From positions 1 through 13,470 of the forward strand of contig JAGUWT010000112.1 of NCBI GenBank assembly GCA_020062205.1: DNA of 13,470 bases, read 5' to 3'. The DNA comes from Thermodesulfovibrionales bacterium. Its GTDB lineage: Bacteria; Nitrospirota; Thermodesulfovibrionia; Thermodesulfovibrionales; SM23-35. The position numbers and the translations under genes were made by a program. The notes below the pieces were generated by a model. That model made no database searches and had not been told where the DNA came from. It worked only from the letters and a program-made list of their open reading frames with translations. This document shows positions 1 through 6,073 of this stretch, piece after piece. How positions within the stretch are numbered: position 1 is the stretch's first letter; each line of letters opens with the position of its first letter.

Positions 1-944
1 TTGTCATCAGCGCAATTCAGTCTTTTGGCATTGCAGCAGGCCTCGAGGGTATGGCAGGAGGTGCATTCGTACAGAACCCGGGATGGGCATTCAGATTAAC
101 GACGATGATAACTCTAACATCAGGGACAGTCTTTTTAATGTGGCTCGGAGAGCAGATTACGGAGAGAGGTATAGGGAACGGTATATCACTCATCATATTT
201 GCAGGAATTGTAGCGAGACTTCCGAATGCTATAATAAGTTCTGTTCGGTTGGTACAGGCAGGCGAACTCTCTATATTTTTTGTTGTTTTTCTTATTGGAA
301 TGATGATGGCTGTTGTCGGTGTAATCATTTATATGGAGAGAGGACAGAGGAAGATTCCCGTACAGTATGCAAAGAGAGTCGTGGGCCGTAAGGTGTATGG
401 TGGCCAGTCTACGCACCTGCCGCTCAAAATAAATACCTCTGGAGTCATTCCTCCCATCTTTGCATCCTCAATCATCATGTTCCCTGCAACCGTAGCAGGT
501 TTCATAGCAGTACCATGGGTTCAGGCAATAGCAAAACAGTTTTCTCCAGGGACTGTGCTGTATACCATTCTCTATGTTGGGATGATCTTTTTCTTTGCAT
601 ATTTCTATACGGCTATTATCTTTAATCCTGTAGATATTGCTGACAATCTCAAAAAATACGGTGGATACATACCAGGTATCAGACCCGGGCAGAAAACCTC
701 AGAATACATATATAGGGTGCTTTCTCGGCTGACATTTGTCGGCGGGTTTTATCTTGCAATCGTATGCATTATCCCTGAGATCCTCATACAAAGATTTCAT
801 GTGCCCTTTTATTTTGGAGGCACATCTCTTCTCATAGCAGTTGGTGTATCACTTGACACCGTTTCCCAGATAGAATCACATTTAGTTACTCGTTCATATG
901 AAGGGTTTATGAAAAAGGGAAGGATTAAGGGAAGGAGAGGATAA
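1..944 (+). CDS. secY: Protein translocase subunit SecY (5' truncated by window edge)
   Basis: SecY forms the inner-membrane protein-conducting channel with SecE (and SecG) and is driven by SecA or the ribosome. The reading frame is open from base 3 to the TAA at 942-944 and gives 313 residues. The family is about 430-440 long, so roughly the first 120-130 residues, with the plug and first helices, lie outside the window. Visible family signatures are the GEQITERGIGNGIS segment, the GQSTHLPLKINTSGVIPP stretch before a transmembrane helix, and the cytosolic loop GYIPGIRPGQKTSEYI, whose Arg at about residue 227 of the visible part matches the functionally critical Arg in the C5 loop of E. coli SecY. 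The C-terminal tail SYEGFMKKGRIKGRRG is also typical. Several strongly hydrophobic helices alternate with these loops. It is followed after 45 bp by map, without the adk gene often found there. Confidence 0.97.
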   Translation, partial: VISAIQSFGIAAGLEGMAGGAFVQNPGWAFRLTTMITLTSGTVFLMWLGEQITERGIGNGISLIIFAGIVARLPNAIISSVRLVQAGELSIFFVVFLIGMMMAVVGVIIYMERGQRKIPVQYAKRVVGRKVYGGQSTHLPLKINTSGVIPPIFASSIIMFPATVAGFIAVPWVQAIAKQFSPGTVLYTILYVGMIFFFAYFYTAIIFNPVDIADNLKKYGGYIPGIRPGQKTSEYIYRVLSRLTFVGGFYLAIVCIIPEILIQRFHVPFYFGGTSLLIAVGVSLDTVSQIESHLVTRSYEGFMKKGRIKGRRG

Positions 945-952
945 GATTCATT

Positions 953-980
953 CAAAATACAAAATTAAAAATGCACAATT
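953..980 (+). repeat. Four diverged tandem heptamers in the secY-map spacer
   Basis: Bases 953-980 can be cut into four consecutive 7-bp units, CAAAATA, CAAAATT and two more diverged AT-rich units, filling most of the 45-bp spacer. No promoter or terminator is evident. Low complexity alone could produce some of this, but similar 7-8 bp periodicity occurs at 2187-2214 and 10362-10424. Confidence 0.45.
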
Positions 981-989
981 ATGGGATAA

Positions 990-1748
990 ATGATTATTTT
1001 GAAGTCTCCGGAAGAGGTAAAAAAAATAGAAGTGGCATGCAGAATTGTGGCAATGACACTCGATGATGTCAAGAAGATGGTGGGACCAGGTATCACCACC
1101 AAGGAAATAGATACTTTTGCTGATGTCTATATCAGAGAGAAGGATGCAATACCTGCATTCAAGGGATACAGAGGATATCCTGCGAGTATCTGTGCATCAG
1201 TTAATAATGAGGTTATCCATGGTATCCCATCGGACAGAGCTTTAAAGGAAGGTGATATTCTGGGAATAGACCTTGGTGTATATAAGGATGGGTATTATGG
1301 GGATGGTGCCCTCACATGCCCTGTGGGGGAGATAGAGGCGGAGTTAGAAAGGTTACTCAGGATAACGGAAGAAGCCCTATACATTGGGATAGAGAATGCA
1401 AAGGCAATCAACAGGGTTTCTGATATTTCACATTCTATTCAGAAACATGTTGAGTCAAATGGGTTTTCCGTAGTAAGGTCGTTTGTAGGTCATGGCATAG
1501 GAAGGGATTTGCACGAGGATCCGCAGATTCCCAATTTTGGGCCTCCTGGACGGGGCCCACGATTACGGGAAGGCATGACCTTAGCAATAGAGACAATGGT
1601 CAATGCAGGTAGTTATGATGTCCAGATTCTTGATGATGGATGGACAGTTGTGACCGTAGATGGGAAACCATCTGCCCATTTTGAACATACGATACTTGTT
1701 ACGTCAGATGAACCAAAAATCTTGACTAACTTGACTAAAATACATTGA
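990..1748 (+). CDS. map: Type I methionine aminopeptidase
   Basis: This cytosolic metalloprotease removes the initiator methionine from nascent proteins after deformylation. The 252-residue protein has the pita-bread fold signatures in order: HGIP (His77), DLGVYKDGYYGD with metal ligands Asp94 and Asp105, VGHGIGRDLHEDPQIPN with ligand His168 and His175, AIETMVN with ligand Glu201, and HFEHT with ligand Glu232. The five ligand positions keep the spacing of the E. coli enzyme. There is no N-terminal zinc-finger extension, so it is the short bacterial type. The ATG at 990 has only a weak GGGA-like sequence upstream. The C-terminus ends in LTNLTKIH, where LTN and LTK come from a perfect 9-bp tandem duplication (1721-1738). 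One copy of that repeat doubles as the -35 box of a probable infA promoter. Placement between secY and infA is canonical apart from the missing adk. Confidence 0.97.
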   Translation: MIILKSPEEVKKIEVACRIVAMTLDDVKKMVGPGITTKEIDTFADVYIREKDAIPAFKGYRGYPASICASVNNEVIHGIPSDRALKEGDILGIDLGVYKDGYYGDGALTCPVGEIEAELERLLRITEEALYIGIENAKAINRVSDISHSIQKHVESNGFSVVRSFVGHGIGRDLHEDPQIPNFGPPGRGPRLREGMTLAIETMVNAGSYDVQILDDGWTVVTVDGKPSAHFEHTILVTSDEPKILTNLTKIH

Positions 1749-1760
1749 AATAATTATAAT
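1731..1760 (+). promoter_or_regulatory. Near-consensus sigma-70 promoter for infA, overlapping the map 3' end
   Basis: TTGACT (1731-1736) is followed by an 18-bp spacer and a perfect TATAAT (1755-1760). The -35 box lies inside the map coding region. A start point 7 bp after the -10 box falls at about 1767, only about 3 bases before the infA ATG at 1770, so the transcript would have almost no leader. Consistently, no Shine-Dalgarno precedes infA. Confidence 0.6.
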
Positions 1761-1769
1761 ATTAATTTG

Positions 1770-1988
1770 ATGCCAAAAGAGGATAATATAGAGGTACAGG
1801 GAACAGTGTTGGAGACCCTGCCGAATGCAATGTTTAGGGTTGAACTTGAGAGTGGTCAAGTTGTCCTTGCTTATGTATCCGGAAAGATGAGGATGCATTT
1901 TATAAAGATTTTACCAGGCGATAAAGTTACCGTTGAACTTTCCCCGTATGATCTTACGAAGGGAAGGATAACCTATAGATTTAAATAA
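1770..1988 (+). CDS. infA: Translation initiation factor IF-1
   Basis: IF-1 binds the ribosomal A site of the 30S subunit and works with IF-2 and IF-3 in start-codon selection. The 72-residue protein is a single OB-fold S1-like domain and matches the E. coli length. It starts MPKEDNIEVQGTVLETLPNA and carries the characteristic GKMRMHFIKILPGDKVTVELSPYDLTKGRITYR core with the RNA-binding Arg/Lys and aromatic residues. A TTG immediately upstream at 1767 is a possible alternative start adding one residue, but the ATG at 1770 gives the canonical N-terminus. There is no purine-rich ribosome binding site: the 20 bases upstream are almost pure A/T and are better read as a promoter, which implies a leaderless or near-leaderless message in addition to read-through from map. 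Confidence 0.97.
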   Translation: MPKEDNIEVQGTVLETLPNAMFRVELESGQVVLAYVSGKMRMHFIKILPGDKVTVELSPYDLTKGRITYRFK

Positions 1989-1994
1989 AGTTTG

Positions 1995-2049
1995 AGGTTA
2001 AGGCTGAGAAAGGATTCTTAATCTTTATTATTGACCTTAGCCTTAATCT
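1995..2049 (+). repeat. Long imperfect hairpin with a nested stem-loop, infA-rpmJ spacer
   Basis: Bases 1995-2008 pair with 2036-2049 over 14 positions, with G-U wobbles only at 1997/2047 and 2006/2038. Inside the 27-nt loop a second stem, 2010-2016 with 2020-2026, closes on a 3-nt loop. The structure starts 6 nt after the infA stop and ends just before the strong rpmJ Shine-Dalgarno. There is no T-run after it, so it does not look like a classical intrinsic terminator. An RNA processing or stability element, attenuator or mobile palindrome are possible. Confidence 0.6.
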
Positions 2050-2067
2050 AATTAAAGAGGGGTGGAT

Positions 2068-2181
2068 ATGAAAGTTCGTTCGTCAGTGAAACCAGTATGT
2101 TCGAAATGTAAACTTGTAAAGAGAAAAGGAGTTTTAAGGGTTATATGTGATAACCCAAAACATAAACAGAGGCAAGGGTAA
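2068..2181 (+). CDS. rpmJ: 50S ribosomal protein L36 (zinc-ribbon form)
   Basis: L36 is a very small zinc-binding protein of the large ribosomal subunit that stabilises 23S rRNA tertiary structure. The 37-residue product, MKVRSSVKPVCSKCKLVKRK at its start and ending NPKHKQRQG, has the standard bacterial L36 length. The zinc ligands Cys11, Cys14, Cys27 and His32 are all present, so this is the zinc-dependent C+ form and not the zinc-independent paralogue made under zinc starvation. A strong Shine-Dalgarno (AGAGGGGTG) lies at the right distance upstream. The gene sits between infA and rpsM as in most bacteria. Confidence 0.97.
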   Translation: MKVRSSVKPVCSKCKLVKRKGVLRVICDNPKHKQRQG

Positions 2182-2186
2182 AAACA

Positions 2187-2214
2187 GTTATGAGTCTTGA
2201 GTCTGGAGTTATGA
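2187..2214 (+). repeat. Four tandem heptamers, rpmJ-rpsM spacer
   Basis: Four consecutive 7-bp units (2187-2193, 2194-2200, 2201-2207, 2208-2214) fit GTYNNGA, and the first and last are identical (GTTATGA). They lie in the 84-bp spacer before rpsM, which otherwise holds only a small 4-bp stem (2221-2224 with 2228-2231) and the rpsM ribosome binding site. Confidence 0.55.
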
Positions 2215-2265
2215 GTAAAAGAGAAAATCTCCGAATGAATGACTACGAAATGATATGGAGGTAAG

Positions 2266-2640
2266 ATGGCGAGAATTGCAGGAGTCGATTTACCAAAGAA
2301 TGAGCGCGTAGAGATTGGTCTGACGAGAATATTTGGTGTCGGTAGATCACTTTCGAAAGATATTTTATCTGAAACGAAGATCAATCCGAATACGAGGGTA
2401 AAGGACCTTACCGATGAAGAGATAGTCAAAATAAGGACAGTGATAGACAGGGATTACAGGGTCGAGGGTGATCTCAGGCGTGACATATCTATGGGGATCA
2501 AAAGACTTATGGATATTGGCAGTTACAGAGGACTGAGACATCGTTTAGGACTTCCTGTAAGAGGTCAGAGAACAAAAACCAATGCGAGAACCCGCAGGGG
2601 GCCCAGAAAATCAGTCATTGGGAAAAAGAAAGAGGCGTAA
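2266..2640 (+). CDS. rpsM: 30S ribosomal protein S13
   Basis: S13 sits in the head of the small subunit, contacts the P-site tRNA and forms inter-subunit bridges with L5 and 23S rRNA. The 124-residue protein begins MARIAGVDLPKNERVEIGLT, contains the helix-two-turn-helix region (FGVGRSLSKDILSE, then IRTVIDRDYRVEGDLRRDI), and ends in the conserved basic tail GLRHRLGLPVRGQRTKTNAR followed by TRRGPRK. Length and motifs are full for the family. The ATG at 2266 follows an excellent TGGAGGTAA Shine-Dalgarno. It is the first gene of a tightly packed S13-S11-S4-alpha-L17 block, the arrangement of the alpha operon; rpsK starts 4 bp after its stop codon. Confidence 0.98.
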   Translation: MARIAGVDLPKNERVEIGLTRIFGVGRSLSKDILSETKINPNTRVKDLTDEEIVKIRTVIDRDYRVEGDLRRDISMGIKRLMDIGSYRGLRHRLGLPVRGQRTKTNARTRRGPRKSVIGKKKEA

Positions 2641-2644
2641 TTGA

Positions 2645-3031
2645 ATGGCTCAACGGAAGAAAGGCATTAAGAAAGAAAGAAAGAATATTGCTTACGGAGC
2701 AGCTCATATTCAGGCTACCTTTAACAATACGATTGTAACGATAACCGACCCGAACGGAGATGTTGTTACATGGTCAAGTGCGGGTAATCTGGGTTTTAAA
2801 GGTTCGAGGAAAGGGACTCCTTATGCCGCACAGATGGCAGCAGCGGCAGCAGCAAAAAAAGCAATGGATGTTGGCATGAAACAGGTTGACGTTTTCATAA
2901 AGGGTCCTGGAGCCGGGAGGGAATCTGCAATACGGGCACTCCAGGCAGCAGGCATGGAAATTAATCTTATTAAAGATGTAACCCCTGTTCCTCACAATGG
3001 ATGCAGGCCTCCCAAGAGAAGGAGGGTATAA
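2645..3031 (+). CDS. rpsK: 30S ribosomal protein S11
   Basis: S11 forms part of the small-subunit platform and lines the mRNA exit path together with S7 and S18. The 128-residue protein shows the family core: HIQATFNNTIVTITDPNGDV, then SSAGNLGFKGSRKGTPYAAQ, an alanine-rich helix of about residues 59-73, KGPGAGRESAIRALQAAGM, and the C-terminal KDVTPVPHNGCRPPKRRRV that binds 16S rRNA. Length is normal. Its AGAGGCG ribosome binding site lies in the last codons of rpsM, and its stop codon is followed with no gap by the ATG of rpsD, so translation is probably coupled through this block. Confidence 0.98.
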   Translation: MAQRKKGIKKERKNIAYGAAHIQATFNNTIVTITDPNGDVVTWSSAGNLGFKGSRKGTPYAAQMAAAAAAKKAMDVGMKQVDVFIKGPGAGRESAIRALQAAGMEINLIKDVTPVPHNGCRPPKRRRV

Positions 3032-3658
3032 ATGGCTCGGTATACAGAAGCGTTATGTAGAGTTTGTCGCAGAGAAGGAGAGAAACTGTTGCTGAAGGGT
3101 GATAGGTGTTATACCGACAAATGCGCGGTAGAGAGAAGGAAATATCCTCCAGGACAACATGGACAGGGATATAGAAAGTTATCAGATTACGGGGTCCAAC
3201 TCAGAGAGAAGCAAAAGGTCAGACACATATATGGAATTCTCGAGAGACAGTTTAGAAGATATTTTTATGAAGCTGACAGAAGGAAAGGCATTACAGGAGA
3301 GGTGCTTCTTCAGCTCCTCGAGACTCGTCTCGATAATATTGTATATCGGATGGGTTTCGCCGCAGACAGGCGTAAGGCGAGACAATTTGTCAGCCATGGC
3401 CATTTCCTTGTAAACGGTAAAAAAGTGAATATCCCTTCGTATACTGTTAAGGGAGGCGATATCGTTGAGGTAAAGGAGTCAAGCAGGGATATTCCAGAAA
3501 TAGTAGATAGCTTATCAAAAGCTGAGCATAGAGGAATACCCCCATGGATTGAGCTTGACAGTGCAAACATGCGGGGTAAGGTTTTGCATATACCTTCAAG
3601 AGAGGAAATACAACTTCCTGTTCAAGAACAGCTTATCATAGAACTTTATTCAAAATAA
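3032..3658 (+). CDS. rpsD: 30S ribosomal protein S4 (zinc-finger form)
   Basis: S4 is a primary 16S rRNA binding protein that nucleates small-subunit assembly; in several bacteria it also represses its own operon. The 208-residue protein has an N-terminal zinc finger with Cys9, Cys12, Cys26 and Cys31 (C-X2-C-X13-C-X4-C), marking the zinc-binding C+ form. This is followed by the conserved KYPPGQHGQGYRKLSDYGVQ and REKQKVRHIYGILERQFRRY segments, and then an S4 RNA-binding domain around residues 98-160 (RLDNIVYRMGFAADRRKARQ and FVSHGHFLVNGKKVNIPSY). The ATG abuts the rpsK stop codon. The gene lies between rpsK and rpoA as in many bacteria. No recognised S4 leader pseudoknot was identified upstream of rpsM. 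Confidence 0.98.
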   Translation: MARYTEALCRVCRREGEKLLLKGDRCYTDKCAVERRKYPPGQHGQGYRKLSDYGVQLREKQKVRHIYGILERQFRRYFYEADRRKGITGEVLLQLLETRLDNIVYRMGFAADRRKARQFVSHGHFLVNGKKVNIPSYTVKGGDIVEVKESSRDIPEIVDSLSKAEHRGIPPWIELDSANMRGKVLHIPSREEIQLPVQEQLIIELYSK

Positions 3659-3704
3659 GAACTCCCATTTCTTATTTTTAATTTTAAGGGGCAGAGGAGG
3701 CCTT

Positions 3705-4757
3705 ATGGACTTAAAGAAAAGAGGTTTTCAGCTACCTGAGAAGATCAGGTTTGATGAAGAGACCATGACAAATACATACGGTAAACTTATAGCTGAGCCT
3801 TTAGAGCGCGGTTTTGGTATTACCATAGGGAATGCGCTGCGGAGGATTCTGCTTTCATCTATAGAAGGAACAGCAGTTACAGCAGTCAAGATACCAGGTG
3901 CACTCCATGAATTCTCTACCATAGATGGTGTCAAGGAAGATGTTATTGATATCCTCCTGAACATAAAGAAATTAAGGTTCAAGTTGTATTCAGATGGCAG
4001 GAAGATTGCTACAATCAGGGTGAAGGTACCAGGAAATGTGACTGGTGGCGATATCCAGGGAGATGCTTCATTTGATGTACTTAACCCGGAACAGATTATC
4101 GCAACCTTAGATAAGGATGCTTTCTTTGAGTGTGAGATGTATATCAAAAAGGGGAAAGGATACATGCCTGCTGAACTGAACAAAGAGGAGGACCTTCCTG
4201 TCGGCATGATAGCTGTTGATTCTGTTTTTACCCCTATAAAAAAGGTCAACTTCATTATAGAAAAAACAAGGGTAGGAAGGGCTACAGATTTTGACAGACT
4301 GGTCATGGAGATATGGACTGACGGAAGCATAACGCCTGAAAATGCTGTCTCTCAGGCTGCTTCTATCATTATTGAACACTTAGATTTATTCATATTCTCA
4401 TGTGAAGAAGAGGAAGGAGAGATTGTTTCTGAAGAACAACACGGTGCAATGGAGATGGCTGATGTAAACCCTGTATTTAACAACAATCTTCTCAAAAGTG
4501 TCGAAGAACTGGAGCTTTCAGTACGATCATATAACTGTCTGAAGAATGCAAATATAAAAACTATTGCTGACCTTGTCCAGAAGACGGAACAGGAGATGCT
4601 CAAAACCAAAAATTTTGGACGCAAATCCCTGAATGAGTTAAAAGAAATACTCCACTCCATGGGGTTACGTCTTGGAATGAGAATCGACCTGAATGCCCTG
4701 AACAAGGAAATGATTTCACGAAGTGGAGGGGTTGAGCACGATGCGACACAAAGTTGA
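3705..4757 (+). CDS. rpoA: DNA-directed RNA polymerase subunit alpha
   Basis: The alpha subunit dimerises to nucleate RNA polymerase assembly, and its C-terminal domain binds UP-element DNA and activators. The 350-residue protein has the N-terminal assembly domain (about 1-232) with the dimerisation motif ERGFGITIGNALRRILLSSI and the PVGMIAVDSVFTPIKKV region. An acidic linker follows (about 233-258, EEEEGE), then a C-terminal helix-hairpin-helix domain, SVEELELSVRSYNCLKNANI to LGMRID. Arg274 aligns with the DNA-contacting Arg265 of E. coli. It is about 20 residues longer than E. coli alpha because of a C-terminal extension that overlaps the start of rplQ by 17 bp. A strong GAGGAGG site precedes the ATG. 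The 46-bp spacer after rpsD shows no clear element. Confidence 0.98.
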   Translation: MDLKKRGFQLPEKIRFDEETMTNTYGKLIAEPLERGFGITIGNALRRILLSSIEGTAVTAVKIPGALHEFSTIDGVKEDVIDILLNIKKLRFKLYSDGRKIATIRVKVPGNVTGGDIQGDASFDVLNPEQIIATLDKDAFFECEMYIKKGKGYMPAELNKEEDLPVGMIAVDSVFTPIKKVNFIIEKTRVGRATDFDRLVMEIWTDGSITPENAVSQAASIIIEHLDLFIFSCEEEEGEIVSEEQHGAMEMADVNPVFNNNLLKSVEELELSVRSYNCLKNANIKTIADLVQKTEQEMLKTKNFGRKSLNELKEILHSMGLRLGMRIDLNALNKEMISRSGGVEHDATQS

Positions 4758-5139
4758 TGGTAAATTATTTGGAAGGCCTGCGAACCAGAGAAAAGCACTT
4801 TTAAGGAATCTGGTCGCTTCACTCTTTGAACATCAAAGAATAGAGACTACCGTTGCAAAGGCAAAGGAGGTACGGAGGATTGCTGAAAGGATGATAACCC
4901 TCGGCATCAGAGGGGATCTCCATGCAAAACGGCTTGCCTTGTCATATCTCCCCAACAGGACTGCTATCGCAAAACTCTTCAGTGAAATAGCACCAAGATT
5001 TTCCGGAAGGAATGGCGGTTACCTGAGAATTGTACAGACAAGAGATAGAGTGAAAGATTCCTCACCAATGGCTGTGCTCGAATTTGTTGATTACGAAGGT
5101 ATAAAAAAATTGAAAGAAGAAAAACCTGAGAAAAAATAA
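4741..5139 (+). CDS. rplQ: 50S ribosomal protein L17
   Basis: L17 is a large-subunit protein near the peptide exit tunnel. The 132-residue protein starts MRHKVDGKLFGRPANQRKAL and continues RNLVASLFEHQRIETTVAKA followed by KEVRR, the hallmark of the family, with the conserved GGYLRIVQTRDRVKDSSPMA segment and a lysine/glutamate-rich tail. An upstream in-frame GTG at 4723 would add six residues, but the ATG at 4741 gives the canonical N-terminus and is preceded at proper distance by GGAGGGG (4725-4731) inside the rpoA coding end. It overlaps rpoA by 17 bp, so translation is likely coupled. It ends the rightward ribosomal cluster and faces a convergent gene 27 bp away with no visible intrinsic terminator between them. 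Confidence 0.98.
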   Translation: MRHKVDGKLFGRPANQRKALLRNLVASLFEHQRIETTVAKAKEVRRIAERMITLGIRGDLHAKRLALSYLPNRTAIAKLFSEIAPRFSGRNGGYLRIVQTRDRVKDSSPMAVLEFVDYEGIKKLKEEKPEKK

Positions 5140-5166
5140 TACGGAAGAAGTCAGGCAGCATACATT

Positions 5167-5517
5167 TCACATTTCGAAAGCATCAGGTATGTGTTCAATC
5201 TCTTTCTTCCCGTTATCCGTATAAACAATACTTACAACATCAAACCGAACCGGAAATTCTACCTCTTGCTTCTTCAGAAAGAGCAAGGCTAATTTTTGTA
5301 GTTTTTGCCTTTTTCTTTTGGTTACTGACTCAAATGGAAGACCGAAGGAATTGCTTCTCCTTGTCTTCACTTCAATAAATACGATCGTTCTGCCATCTTT
5401 TGCAATAATATCAATCTCGCCGATAGGGGTTTTGTAATTTCTTGCAATGATTGTATACCCCTTTGCCTTGAGAAATGTTATTGCAAGGTCTTCTCCCTTA
5501 CAGCCGAGTGACTTCAT
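5167..5517 (-). CDS. YraN/UPF0102 family protein, predicted nuclease fold
   Basis: Family UPF0102 (YraN) is a small Holliday-junction-resolvase/PD-(D/E)XK-like fold whose cellular role is not established. From the ATG at 5517 the protein has 116 residues, normal for the family (about 115-130). Visible signatures are GCKGEDLAITFLKAKGYTII near the N-terminus, GEIDIIA with the putative metal ligands Glu34 and Asp36, and FIEVKTR with Glu49 and Lys51, so the D-(x)n-ExK core is intact. The C-terminus VRFDVVSI is also typical. A TTG start at 5526 would add three residues; the family N-terminus and start-codon type favour 5517. The 5' end overlaps the 3' end of the upstream Toprim gene by 20 bp, implying one transcript. 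The usual neighbour in other genomes, rnhB, is not visible. Confidence 0.9.
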   Translation of the reverse strand: MKSLGCKGEDLAITFLKAKGYTIIARNYKTPIGEIDIIAKDGRTIVFIEVKTRRSNSFGLPFESVTKRKRQKLQKLALLFLKKQEVEFPVRFDVVSIVYTDNGKKEIEHIPDAFEM

Positions 5518-5926
5518 ATCCTTCAAGGTTTTTCAGGAGCTTTGGGATTCCTTCTACATCCTTAATTTCCTTCTGACAGAGTATCTTTAAAATCCCTCTG
5601 AATGAACGAAATTCTTCCCAATGTCCTGTAAGATGTCTGGATAGGGTATTGTGAAGGCGTTCTCCCTTATCATCCCAGTCGAGCAGGATGATAACTTTGT
5701 GAAATCTCTCAGCAATATCTGCGCAAAAATCGTATATGTTATTACCCCTGTGAAGGGTAATAATCTCACCAACAAGCCCAAGCTTCCTGAGGGCAGATAC
5801 ATCCTTTTTGCCTTCGACAATAACAGGTATGGTTTTATTTATTTCATGGAGGGCATCAAGAATCTCTCTTAACCTTTCAGCTCTCTCTCTATCGATCGAT
5901 GAAGGGATGTCCCTTTGTCTGTTCAT
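5498..5926 (-). CDS. Small stand-alone Toprim-domain protein
   Basis: The Toprim fold is the Mg2+-binding catalytic core of DnaG-type primases, topoisomerases, OLD nucleases, RNase M5 and RecR, and the superfamily also includes small primase-like proteins of bacteria and archaea. This 142-residue protein is essentially one Toprim domain: IPVIVEGKKDVSALRKLG with the catalytic Glu (residue 38 from this start), then VIILLDWDDKGERL with the D-x-D pair (Asp83, Asp85) and following Gly. No zinc-binding or primase polymerase domain is fused to it. The ATG at 5926 is preferred over that at 5932 because AAGGA lies 6 nt before it. The absence of RNase M5-specific extensions argues against M5, but function is unknown: nucleic-acid cleavage, nucleotidyl transfer or RNA processing are all possible. 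It overlaps the YraN-like gene downstream, so both probably form one small operon. Confidence 0.87.
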   Translation of the reverse strand: MNRQRDIPSSIDRERAERLREILDALHEINKTIPVIVEGKKDVSALRKLGLVGEIITLHRGNNIYDFCADIAERFHKVIILLDWDDKGERLHNTLSRHLTGHWEEFRSFRGILKILCQKEIKDVEGIPKLLKNLEGYEVTRL

Positions 5927-5990
5927 GGTCATTCCTTAAAAGCTGTTTACCCTCAATCAGTTCTATCTTACCATATTTTCGTTTGTCCAT
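5889..5990 (-). other. Possible 33-codon ORF overlapping the Toprim start (doubtful)
   Basis: The minus strand reads MDKRKYGKIELIEGKQLLRN and ends HPFIDR, then TAG, in a different frame from the Toprim gene, overlapping its first 38 bp. The same frame is open back to a TGA before KLDLGIEYIG. Composition looks protein-like (charged and aliphatic residues alternate), but there is no good Shine-Dalgarno and no recognised homologue. It may be a small gene, the tail of a lost upstream gene, or chance. Confidence 0.2.
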
Positions 5991-6052
5991 CCCTATGTAT
6001 TCAATACCCAAATCCAGCTTTCACTTCCTACGATATTTTCCGACGGTTCTTA

Positions 6053-6073
6053 ACCCCGAATCAAGTTCAGGGT
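6053..6073. repeat. Imperfect palindrome (hairpin) in the Toprim-pilB spacer
   Basis: Nine positions pair around a CAA loop (6062-6064): 6053-6061 with 6065-6073. There is one C-A mismatch (6057/6069) and one T-G wobble (6061/6065). The core GAATCAAGTTC resembles a palindrome type I associate with dispersed intergenic repeats in other bacteria. That link is a recollection and was not tested here. Confidence 0.45.

Noticed and set aside
1490..1515. TGGCAT...TTTGCA resembling a sigma-54 promoter inside map
   Set aside because: The distance between the GG and GC elements is about five bases too long for a -24/-12 promoter.
3728..4330. Long 200-codon minus-strand ORF inside rpoA
   Set aside because: Antisense shadow of a strongly conserved gene; serine/isoleucine-rich translation with no domain.
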